Of a stretch of 64,000 bases of DNA, positions 11,490-21,728 are shown piece by piece. The stretch is from positions 56,001 through 120,000 of the forward strand of contig JAODUO010000467.1 of NCBI GenBank assembly GCA_025642075.2, written 5' to 3'. The notes under the pieces were generated by a model. It was not told where the DNA came from. It searched no databases and saw only the letters and a program-made list of their open reading frames with translations. Both the position numbers and the translations under genes were made by a program. Within the stretch, counting starts at the first letter, position 1. Each line of letters opens with the position of its first letter. Source of the DNA: Ridgeia piscesae (taxonomy: Eukaryota; Annelida; Polychaeta; Sabellida; Siboglinidae).

Positions 11490-13690
11490 TCCTATATCCT
11501 GCCATTGTGTGACACCTAACCCATGTCTTGCATTGTGTGACACCTAACCAATGTCCTGCCATGGTGTGACACCTAGCCCATGTCCTGCATTGTGTAACAC
11601 ATAACCAACGTCCTGCCATGGTGTGACACCTAACCCATGTCCTGCATTGTGTGACACCTAACCAATGTCCTGCCATGGTGTGACACCTAACCCATGTCCT
11701 GCATTGTGTAACACCTAACCAACGTCCTGCTATGGTATGACACCTAACCCATGTCCTGCATTGTGTGACACCTAACCAACGTCCTGCCATGGTGTGACAC
11801 CTAACCCATGTCCTGCATTGTGTAACACCTAACCAACGTCCTGCCATGGTGTGACACCTAACCCATGTCCTGCATTGTGTAACACCTAACCAACGTCCTG
11901 CCATGGTGTGACACCTAACCCATGTCCTGCATTGTGTGACACCTAACCAATGTCCTGCCATGGTGTGACACCTAACCCATGTCCTGCATTGTGTAACACC
12001 TAACCAACGTCCTGCCATGGTGTGACACCTAACCCATGTCCTGCATTGTGTGACACCTAACCAATGTCCTGCATTGTGTAACACCTAACCAATGTCCTGC
12101 CATGGTGTGACACCTAGCCCATGTCCTGCACTGTGTAACACCTAACCAATGTCCTGCCATGTTGTGACACCTAACCCATGTCCTGCATTGTGTAACGCCT
12201 AACCCATGTCCTGCCATGGTGTGACACCTAACCCATGTCCTGCCATGGTGTGACACCTAACCCATGTCCTGCCATGGTGTGACACCTAACCCATGTCCTG
12301 CATTGTGTAACACCTAACCAACGTCCTGCTATGGTATGACACCTAACCCATGTCCTGCATTGTGTGACACCTAACCAACGTCCTGCCATGGTGTGACACC
12401 TAACCCATGTCCTGCATTGTGTAACACCTAACCAACGTCCTGCCATGGTGTGACACCTAACCCATGTCCTGCATTGTGTAACACCTAACCAACGTCCTGC
12501 CATGGTGTGACACCTAACCCATGTCCTGCATTGTGTGACACCTAACCAATGTCCTGCCATGGTGTGACACCTAACCCATGTCCTGCATTGTGTAACACCT
12601 AACCAACGTCCTGCCATGGTGTGACACCTAACCCATGTCCTGCATTGTGTGACACCTAACCAATGTCCTGCATTGTGTAACACCTAACCAATGTCCTGCC
12701 ATGGTGTGACACCTAGCCCATGTCCTGCACTGTGTAACACCTAACCAATGTCCTGCCATGTTGTGACACCTAACCCATGTCCTGCATTGTGTAACGCCTA
12801 ACCCATGTCCTGCCATGGTGTGACACCTAACCCATGTCCTGCCATGGTGTGACACCTAACCCATGTCCTGCCATGGTGTGACACCTAACCAATGTCCTGC
12901 CATGGTGTGACACCTAACCCATGTCCTGCCATGGTGTGACACCTAACCCATGTCCTGCATTGCGTGACACCTAACCAATGTCCTGCATTGTGTGACACCT
13001 AACCCATGTCCTGCCAGTGTGACACCTAACCAATGTCCTGCCATGGTGTGACACCTAACCCATGTCCTGCCATGGTGTGACACCTAACCAATGTCCTGCC
13101 ATGGTGTGACACCTAACCCATGTCCTGCATTGTGTAACACCTAACCAATGTCCTGCCATGCTGTGACACCTAACCCATGTCCTGCCATGGTGTGACACCT
13201 AACCCATGTCCTGCCATTGTGTGACACCTAACCAATGTCCTGCCATGGTGTGACACCTAACCCATGTCCTGCATTGTGTAACACCTAACCAATGTCCTGC
13301 CATGGTGTGACACCTAACCCATGTCCTGCCATGGTGTGACACCTAACCCATGTCCTGCCATGGTGTGACACCTAACCCATGTCCTGCCATGGTGTAACAC
13401 CTAACCAATGTCCTGCCATGGTGTGACACCTAACCCATGTCCTGCATTGTGTGACACCTAACCCATGTCCTGCATTGTGTGACACCTAACCCATGTCCTG
13501 CCAGTGTGACACCTAACCAATGTCCTGCCATGGTGTGACACCTAACCCATGTCCTGCCATGGTGTGACACCTAACCAATGTCCTGCCATGGTGTGACACC
13601 TAACCCATGTCTTGCATTGTGTGACACCTAACCATGTCCTGCCACAGTGTGACATGTATTACATGTCCTGCCATGGTGTGACACATACCT
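11490..13690. repeat. About 29-bp minisatellite founded on exon 37 donor
   Basis: About 75 copies. Minus-strand unit GGCAGGACATGGGTTAGG then TGTCACACCAT, matching the exon 37 end GGCAGGACATGAG|GTATGTG then TCACACCAT. Thus the exon end and donor region were amplified through the whole intron. Contains a 599-bp higher-order duplication (see findings). Confidence 0.95.
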
Positions 13691-13828
13691 CATGTCCTGC
13701 CATGTCAGTGACAGTCACTTTCAGGAGGTACCCGTCCTTGTTTTCACGGTCCAACCCCTCCTGTGAGTGACACGACAGCGAGAGTATCCCTGTTTTATCT
13801 GCTACCTCAAATAATCCATCCTCATCAC
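13689..13828 (-). CDS. Cadherin exon 37: EC19
   Basis: 140 bp, phase 1 in, phase 0 out. Reads GDEDGLFEVADKTGILSL, LDRENKDGYLLKVTVTDM, AGHE at donor GAG|GTATGT. Its last 14 bases and donor found the 29-bp array that fills the next intron (11490-13690). Confidence 0.93.
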
Positions 13829-13839
13829 CTGAAAGTATT

Positions 13840-14203
13840 AAATCACACTGAGGAATGCAGATGACAACTTGCATTATAACACTGTTGACCTTTGTACAGG
13901 TGACTGTTAGTTATCCAAACAGAAACAATATAACGCAATTATTCTATGTATTAGAACCCTGTGTATATTTAATCAGCCAAAAACATCTATAAAATTTATG
14001 CATTTTGAGTACCTTATATTTAAGGACTGTGTAAATATAATTTTGCATACACAGTCTAAGAATTATTTCATTTACTGCAGGTATTCAATCAGGTGATAAT
14101 GTAATAGTTTTTATGTGTCCAAATACACAGTAATCACAGCACACGCAGAACTATGCCATTCATACCACGTGCATAAGTGTATTCACATTCATACTTGTCT
14201 CAC
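13840..14203. other. Intron 36, unique AT-rich
   Basis: No exon, element or repeat recognised. Confidence 0.55.
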
Positions 14204-14294
14204 CTTCCACAATGGTGTATCTCAGCTGGTTGACGTCCGTGATGTCAACATCAACGGCTGTCACTGTCAGCACTTCATGACACGCCTTCAAACC
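14204..14294 (-). CDS. Cadherin exon 36: EC19
   Basis: 91 bp, phase 0 in, phase 1 out. Reads GLKACHEVLTVTAVDVDI, then TDVNQLRYTIVE: the V.A.D.D...L.Y.I block. Donor AAG|GTGAGA. Confidence 0.9.
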
Positions 14295-14647
14295 CTACAG
14301 CGGCAACAAATAAGGTTGGCTTAGAATGTTTCTGACATAGGCAGTTTTGGTTTACTTTTTTGAATCATTCCATTGACCGCCTAAATGCTGAAAACTTACT
14401 GTTTTGAACACAGCGAAGGTATCGATTGTAATGCTTGTAACACACGTACTGCATGAAAAGCACGTAAACAAATAATTAATAAAATACAGAGAAATCTTAC
14501 TGCTTCAGACCCTGGGAAGAGAATTACCAAATGCTGACACCCCCTGTTTATTACACTGACTATCCAAGAAACTCCCGTGCATACATGTGTGACTGACAAC
14601 ATTCTATCGTACTTTGTTGGTTTTAGCACATTGACCCGGGACTCTAC

Positions 14648-14767
14648 CTCTGTCACTGTCACGTTGTAGACCGAGTGCTCAAACTGGGGCCAGTTGTCAT
14701 TGAGGTCCTCCACGTGGACCCGCAGGTGGACTGGCATTCCTGTGTGGGGACCATCACTTACACTCAC
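14648..14767 (-). CDS. Cadherin exon 35: linker 18, EC19 start
   Basis: 120 bp, phase 0/0. Reads VSVSDGPHTGMPVHLRV, VEDLNDNWPQF, YNVTVTE. The exon opens with GTGAGTGTAAGTG, a donor-like sequence, and its acceptor TTGTTGTAG is repeated about 20 times upstream (14768-15385). Donor GAG|GTAGAG. Confidence 0.92.
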
Positions 14768-15385
14768 CTACAACAACCAGTGACAACATACACTTACCTA
14801 CAACAACCAGTGACAATATACACTTACCTAGAACAACCAGTGACAACTTACACTTACCTACAACAACCAGTGACAACATACACTTACCTACAACAACCAG
14901 TGACAACATACACTTACCTAGAACAACCAGTGACAACATATACATAGCTACAACAGCCTGTGACAACTTACACTTACCTACAACAACCAGTGACAACATA
15001 CACTTACCTAGAACAACCAGTGACAACATACACGTAGCTACAACAGCCTGTGACAACTTACTTACCTACAACAACCAGTGATAACTTACACTTACCTACA
15101 ACAAGTGACAACATACACTTACCTACAACAGCATGTGACAACTTACACTTACCTACAACAACCAGTGACAACTTACACTTTCCTACAACAAGTGACAACA
15201 ACAGCCTGTGACAACTTACACTTACCTACAACAACCGGTGACAACCTACACTTATCTACAACAACCTGTGACATCCTACACTTATCTACAATAACTGGTG
15301 CCAAGCTACACTTATCTACAACAACCTGTGCAAACCTACACTTATCTACAACAACCGGTGACAACCTACACCTACCTACAGTATC
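14757..15385. repeat. About 30-bp minisatellite over the exon 35 acceptor
   Basis: About 20 copies. Minus-strand unit CACTGGTTGTTGTAGGTAAG then TGTATGTTGT, containing the exon 35 acceptor TTGTTGTAG| and first exon bases GTGAGTGTA (here GTAAGTGTA). Each copy is a potential 3' splice site. Confidence 0.93.
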
Positions 15386-15625
15386 CATTCATGCTTATAC
15401 CCATATCAACAGGTAACCACTCAGAAACATTCCCACACAGCTCACGGTGTCCCATATTTTCTTAGAAGGTGCACAAATCACAACGGACGTCAACATGAGC
15501 CATGCCCCCAATTTTTTTCTTCTTCTTGTCACAGCAATATGCAATACGTGAACTTGAAGAAATACTTCATTACTATAACTGTAAGAAAGAAATAAGTAAT
15601 TTTTAAGTTGAAACAGAGAACTTAC

Positions 15626-15766
15626 CCAGACTGAGTATGCCCAATCTAGATCTGGATCCATTGCATCACAATCAATTGCACCTTTCAACAGGACAATAGC
15701 CGAATTGTCTTCACTAGTGACCCGGAACAAACCCTCAGGTTCGTCAAGAAGGATATGATAGACCAG
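15626..15766 (-). CDS. Cadherin exon 34: EC18
   Basis: 141 bp, phase 0/0. Reads LVYHILLDEPEGLFRVTSED, NSAIVLLKGAIDCDAM, DLDWAYSVW. Conserved Y.I and LFRV strands present; the LDRE site is replaced by IDCDAMD. Donor TGG|GTAAGT. Confidence 0.88.
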
Positions 15767-15779
15767 CTGGAGATGGAAA

Positions 15780-16143
15780 CGACAGAAATAACTGCGTATT
15801 TCTTTTCAAGACCACATTGCACAATGTACCAAACTCAACGCAAGTAGTTTTATTCACATTCCCATATTTAATGTAGCTATTTTGACATGTTTTCATCAAT
15901 AATATTTACTTTGGAAAAGAATATATATTACCAGCAAAGCATTTACAATACAAACAGTAAATGTTAATGCAAATAACATTAAATACTTTTAATAATCAAC
16001 GTTTTTGCGCTTGATGTAAAAGGTATTAAACATACGTGCAGCAAAAAATGAGGTTTTTCTTATGCAAAAAATATGCAGCATGAATATTTAGATTTTTAAC
16101 AAGTTTCTCGTGAAGTTAACAATGCCTTCGATAAAAACACTAC
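15780..16143. other. Intron 33, unique AT-rich
   Basis: AT-rich; no exon or element recognised. Confidence 0.55.
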
Positions 16144-16284
16144 CTTGGCATTGAGATCTCGGTCAAATGCCTGAAGTGTCGCCACAGTTGTGTTCACAGG
16201 AGCGTTCTCTACTAATGACACATCGTACTGGGTGAACAGGAATGCTGGGACTTCATCATTTGTGTCTGTCACATTTACTATGAC
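16144..16284 (-). CDS. Cadherin exon 33: linker 17, EC18 start
   Basis: 141 bp, phase 0/0. Reads VIVNVTDTNDEVPAFLF, YDVSLVENAPVNTTVATLQ, AFDRDLNAK. Donor AAG|GTAGTG. Confidence 0.93.
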
Positions 16285-16744
16285 CTGAAGCAAAATTCTA
16301 CATATGACTTGCATTTATTTAAATACATTTTATTTACAAAGCATGCAACATTTTTTGTCAGAGAAACACAGCTGTTAGAATGTTAAATTCTCAAATGAGG
16401 GACTTTGGATGAGCTGATATATTGCAACAGTTGTTTTACAATAGCGTTAACTTAAAAGTATTGTGACACACAAGAGCAGGTAAACAGTCCGGTATTTACA
16501 ACTAACACCTAACAAATGACACAACCGATCATATTTCACACTCGTAAACTTTACCACAACCTATTCATACTAACTGAAAGAAAACTGTTCATCACATGTA
16601 AGTTAATACCTAATATATCTAAATTTGTCACATTACAATTAATATTGTAATATATATTACGTCTACGTGACAAGAATCTACCATGCTAATCTCACCAGAT
16701 GACAAGGACACAAAATGAAACAATTCGGCTGGAGTCGTCGTTAC

Positions 16745-16852
16745 CAGTGTGTCAGAGGAGTAGCTTGGCTCCAGGGTGTTGTAGGCTGTCACAGTGACCG
16801 TGTACACACTGACCGTCTCTCTGTCCAGCGCTCTGGTGATGGACACCACACC
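16745..16852 (-). CDS. Cadherin exon 32: EC17
   Basis: 108 bp, phase 0/0. Reads GVVSITRALDRETVSVYTV, then TVTAYNTLEPSYSSDTL. Contains the LDRE strand. Donor CTG|GTAACG. Confidence 0.92.
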
Positions 16853-16995
16853 CTACAGGGGACACAGAGACAAACATCATAAAGTCATATTCAGCCATAT
16901 GCAATATAGGACAATTGATTAAGTTTATTTGGTAAATATTATATACACGACAATTAAACATAGTTTAGATGCAAAAGCAAATAAAGAATAAGCGT

Positions 16996-17300
16996 ATATA
17001 TATATAAATATATATATATATGCTTATTCTTTATTGCTTCATAATATGATAATTTAATAATATATATATATATATATAATTTAACCAAGAACAAACACAT
17101 TAAAGCACACAAAAGTACTCTTATTTCCAATGTCGTACTAATAATAAATATTAATAATTAATTTAAGAAAATGTAAAATAAATAGAGAAATAAATACAGA
17201 TAAATAAATACATAAATAAATACAGATAAATAAATACAGACAAATAAAATACAGATATATAAATATTTTTAAATACAGATAAATAAATGTTATTAGTAAG
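16996..17300. repeat. TA tracts and AAATACAGATAA microsatellite
   Basis: Two short (TA)n tracts (16996-17021 and about 17060-17080), with an inverted pair AATAAGC...GCTTATT around the first, followed by imperfect AAATACAGATAAAT repeats at 17190-17290. Confidence 0.8.
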
Positions 17301-17719
17301 ACAATGTGCAATATAAAGAATACTCTGCTAAATATGATAATAAAAATATGAAATACAGTCAGATAAGTTAATAAAAATATATTAAAATGCCATTTTAAGA
17401 TTGTAATTCATGAGCCAACAACCTACAATTACATATATCTGTGTGTGCTTGTTCTGTTGAGCAGTACAGACATGGTCAAGTAGCGACAGAGCGAGATGGT
17501 TGGAGACGACAGTATTGTCAAACACTGGGAAGTTAAAGTTGATTAAACCAAAACCAAAGATAACACTACCAAACATCATCTGATTGACTAGTTCAACTTA
17601 AAAAAATATATTTTAAAACAGGAATGTCTAATGAAAAGCGAATGAGGCATGACTACTTAATTGGTACATGTAATAACTGATTACATGATTACTCTGATCA
17701 TCACTTGACTCACAACAAA

Positions 17720-18465
17720 AGTGATAAAAATTCCTCCGAATGACTCACAACACACAAGGCCGAGTGGCAGACCAATGCCATTCCCTCCCTCACTTGACTC
17801 ACAACACACAAGGCCCTGAGTGGAAGACCAATGCCATTCCTCTCACAACACACATGCCGAGTGGCAGACCATGCATTCCTCCCTCACTTGACTCACAACA
17901 CACAAGGCCCTGAGTGGCAGACCAATGCCATTTCCTCCCTCACTTGACTCACAACACACAAGGCCCTGAGTGGAAGACCAATGCCATTTCCTCCCTCACT
18001 TGACTCACAACACACAAGGCCCTGAGTGGCAGACCATTTCCTCCCTCACTTGACTCACAACACACAAGGCCCTGAGTGGCAGACCAATGCCATTTCCTCC
18101 CTCACTTGACTCACAACACACAAGGCCCTGAGTGGCAGACCAATGCCATTTCCTCCCTCACTTGACTCACAACACACAAGGCCCTGAGTGGCAGACCAAT
18201 GCCATTTCCTCCCTCACTTGACTCACAACACACAAGGCCCTGAGTGGCAGACCAATGCCATTTCCTCCCTCACTTGACTCACAACACACAAGGCCCTGAG
18301 TGGCAGACCAATGCCATTTCCTCCCTCACTTGACTCACAACACCAAAGCCCTGAGTGGCAGACCAATGCCGTTTCCTCCCTCACTTGACTCACAACACAC
18401 AAGGCCCTGAATGGCAGACCAATGCCATTTCCTCCCTCACTTGACTCACAACACACAATGATCCA
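17720..18465. repeat. About 58-bp minisatellite in intron 31
   Basis: About 13 copies with core CTCACTTGACTCACAACACA, AGGCCCTGAGTGGCAGACC, AATGCCATTTCCTC. The left copies are shortened. About 340 bp from the exon 31 donor, no exon relation seen. Confidence 0.94.
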
Positions 18466-18806
18466 TGTAACAGACCTTTGTCACTGAGCTGACTCACAAT
18501 AAACAAGGCATCATTTGGCAGGTTCAATACACTTGTTTCAAGATATAAGTATTTCATACAGGGTCAGTGTCACTGGTCAGCAAGACTACTTGTATCCCCC
18601 AAGATGTTACTAACTCCGAATGACTTGCTGGAGATTGCTGCACTGGTCTGAAAATCAGTCAGTGCTTATGTCACAGCACCACTGATTGTCCTCATTCTGA
18701 GTTGTTTTGCATACTATATTACATTTAATTTTTCTTTCCAAACTAACATGAAACCTAAACAGGTGGTCTTAGCAAAAATGTTCAAGTGTCACACCGGCCA
18801 ACTTAC

Positions 18807-20124
18807 GGTTTGCGTGTCCACTTCAAACAGTCCATCGTGTTCTCTGGCATCCAACATGTAGTAAACATCCTTATCATTCCCCTTATAACCAACGACTGCG
18901 TTGACATCCTCCAACCCATGTGGCGTGGTGACACTCTCATTGACATCCACTCGGTACCAGGCCTGCTGAAACATCGGGTACAATGCAGCAGCCCTGTTGT
19001 CTAGCACGTACACCATCAGTTGCTGACGTGCTGACAGTCCAGGACTTCCATGATCTGATGCCATTACGCTGACATCATAACGTCCGACAGGTATCGTTAA
19101 ATTTGTCACAATTTCCCCGCTATGTGGGTCGATGGTGAAATTGCCATCCTGTGTGTTTTGAATGATGGAATAAGTCATGTCACCATTCTCTCCACTGTCA
19201 GCATCCATGGCGATGACTTTGAAGATGAGTTTACCTTCATCCAGTGGCCCGAGAAATCGAATGACCTTTGGTGAGGGTAAAAACGTCGGTGAGTTGTCGT
19301 TGACGTCGATTACCGAGACTGTCACTACGACGGTGGCGCTACTAGCAAGACCTCGAGAATCCACTGCTGATATTGTTAGGCTGTAATGCCTCTTTACTTC
19401 GAAATCAAGAGGTTTCATTATCCCAAGTGCTCCTCTGGCATCTACGCCGAATGTATCATCGACATCACCTTCAGATATCGTAAATCGTACATCGGTGGTG
19501 GGTATTGCGCTGGCTGAAAGCGTCACTTTAAATATCTCAACGTTCAAACTTGCATCTTCCCGCACCTGACACGTGGTAGCTGAATCTGTCAAAGGTGAGA
19601 GCATGCTCACGACTTTCGTTCACATTGATAATGACCGACACATTTGACAGCAACGGTGGATACCCATGATCCCTTGCAAAGACAAGCATTACGTAGCGGT
19701 ATTTTGCTCGCGCATCCAACGATCCAGAGATCGTGATGATCCCTGAAGATGGATCGATCTGAAATTTTCCTTCTGTCCCGTGGATCCAGTATGTCACCAT
19801 GCCATTGTTCATAAGATCTGCATCGTCAGCTTCTACAGCCAACACTGATGTGTCAACTTTAACGTCATCTGTTATGGATATGGAAAATGTCTCCTGGCTG
19901 AATTCTGGTGCATTGTCATTTGTGTCAAGAACAACAATAGAGATGGATGTCAAGTCAGTGTGTATTCCGTCGGTGACACTGACGTTGACGAGATAGTTGG
20001 ACGTCAACTCACGGTCCAAGGAGACAAGGGTCGTTATTCTGCCAGTGAGAGTGTCAACAGTGAATATGTCACTTGTCATGGAGTATCTCAGGTCTGCCGT
20101 ACTGTCATCATCCGAGGCTGCTAC
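18807..20124 (-). CDS. Cadherin exon 31: EC13 to EC17, giant intronless exon
   Basis: 1,318 bp, phase 0/0 if one base is removed. Starts VAASDDDSTADLRYSM and carries linkers VLDTNDNAPEF (13), NVNESREHALTF (14, degenerate), VIDVNDNSPTF (15) and VLDNRAAALYPMF (16, degenerate), ending LFEVDTQT at donor ACC|GTAAGT. All other exons are at most 257 bp. A one-base frameshift lies at the GG of 19565-19566: FSYHVS upstream and VREDASLN downstream are in different frames, and removing one G makes a normal repeat start. Confidence 0.93.
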
Positions 20125-20237
20125 CTGTGGAATTGTGGAGAGAAGTGAGACATTGATGAATGTACGATAGGATATTAGGTGAGACACTGGTCTGTTAGTG
20201 AGGAAAAAAGTGAGTGAAAACAAAAATGGCATTATCA

Positions 20238-20552
20238 GTGTGTGTGTTTGTGTGTGTGTGTGTGTGCGTGTGTGTGTGAATGCGTGCACACGAATGTGTG
20301 TATGCATGCATGTGTGTGCATGTGTGTGTGTGTGTGCATACATGCACATGAATGTATGTATGTATGCATGCATAGGTGTGTGTCTTGGTGTGTGTGTGCA
20401 TGAGTGGGTGTTTATATATGTGGGTATGTGTGGGTGTGTTTGTGCATGCATGCATGCGTGTTTGCATGTGTGTGTGTGCATGCGTGTGTGTGCATGTGTG
20501 CATGTGTGCGTATGTGCATGTGTGCGTGTGTGCATGTGTGCGTGTGTGTACT
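20238..20552. repeat. GTGTGCATG microsatellite in intron 30
   Basis: Purine-pyrimidine alternating GT/GC/CATG tract about 315 bp long. Low-complexity frames on both strands are artefacts. Confidence 0.95.
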
Positions 20553-20738
20553 TCATTCTCACACACTGTGATTGCACCACTCTCTGTGCTGCTCAACCCA
20601 TTTTATCATTCCACAGACACAAGATCAAAACCTTTCCCAAGCTGCAGTCCTCACAAAGACGAGCCAGCGAACAAAACAAACCACACAGACATAAACCTAT
20701 TTATTTCACAACATGCGATGACTACCCGCTGTCCTTAC

Positions 20739-20878
20739 CTGCAGCAGGAAGGCGCCTGGGGACGTGTTCTCCTGCACCTGTGCGTGGTAGAGACGCTCCA
20801 GGAAGTGTGGGGCGTGGTTGTTCACGTCTATCACCGTGACGATGACTTCCGTCAGACTGCTCAGGGGTGGCACGCCAC
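20739..20878 (-). CDS. Cadherin exon 30: linker 12, EC13 start
   Basis: 140 bp, phase 1 in, phase 0 out. Reads GVPPLSSLTEVIVTV, IDVNNHAPHF, YHAQVQENTSPGAFLLQ. Linker has NNH for NDN, losing one calcium-binding Asp. Noticeably GC-richer than its neighbours. Donor CAG|GTAAGG. Confidence 0.93.
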
Positions 20879-20899
20879 CTACAGGCCACCACAGGAACA

Positions 20900-21540
20900 A
20901 CTACATAGGGGCTAGAGAGAAAGTATGGTGTGCTACTTGAGGACATTCTTAACTACCCCACGCCATAACGGTGGCATAAATGCCTCCCCTACTAAAAGTA
21001 TGTTCATATTTAAAAAGATCCCCTTTATACTGCACACACCTATAATCATTATTATTACATTTTGTATTGATTTGTTGTTTAAGCAAAAAGTAAAACTATT
21101 TAACTATGTAAAAGTAATAAGATTTTATTGGAATGCTGTTTAAATCTACCCCAAATTATTACTAACTGGGGTACAGCTGTCTAAGGATGCCATCCACATT
21201 ATCAAAGGTTCATTTCAGGAATGTCTAATACATGACTTTCACAATCAAACTTGATCAGCACAAAAACTTACATGATGGTAATCGTACTTTCTCTTATAAT
21301 CGCTTCATTAATTATTATATTATTATTTCTGTAGATAATGAAATGATACCCATAAGTAATGTTTATTTGCTTTCCGAAACCATATCTTGCCATCTTGGTA
21401 TTCCTTGTTATAGATGATGACATTGACAATGACATACACAAATTCATCTTGTCTTGTTGTTTTATCATTTAACAATTAAATGTTTAGTTTATTAAAGTTT
21501 CAATAAGATGGAACATCTGACCATCACGTGAATAAAGACT
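20900..21540. other. Intron 29, unique AT-rich
   Basis: AT-rich, no exon or element recognised. Confidence 0.55.
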
Positions 21541-21547
21541 TCCTCAC

Positions 21548-21728
21548 CATCTTGTGCCTGTATAACAAGCGTATATTGTGGTGTTTGACCGTGGTCCAGT
21601 AGGGTGCTATTGGTCACTTCCAACAGGCCGGATTTGGAATCGAGTATGAAGAGACCATTGTTGCTGCCTGCCACAAGGTAGTAAGTGATGTAGCCATAGC
21701 TGCCTGAGTCAGAGTCTGTGGCCTCCAT
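21548..21728 (-). CDS. Cadherin exon 29: EC12
   Basis: 181 bp, phase 0 in, phase 1 out. Reads MEATDSDSGSYGYITYYLV, NGLFILDSKSGLLEV and YTLVIQAQD. Acceptor and first about 50 coding bases are repeated about 42 times upstream (21728-24998). Only this copy continues into full exon; the others read into a TGA stop. Confidence 0.93.

Noticed and set aside
11437..12855. Repeat proteins with TQCRTWVRCHTMAG units
   Set aside because: Translation of the 29-bp intron array; no cadherin or other domain.
17382..17579. Exon-like frame with PVFDNTVVSNHLALSLLDH after a CCCAG acceptor
   Set aside because: Resembles a linker end, but exon 31 joins exon 32 perfectly in phase 0 (LFEVDTQT then GVVSITRALDRE), leaving no place for it; probably chance.
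20195..20915. Cys/Val/His/Thr-rich frames on both strands
   Set aside because: Arise from the GTGTGCATG microsatellite in intron 30.
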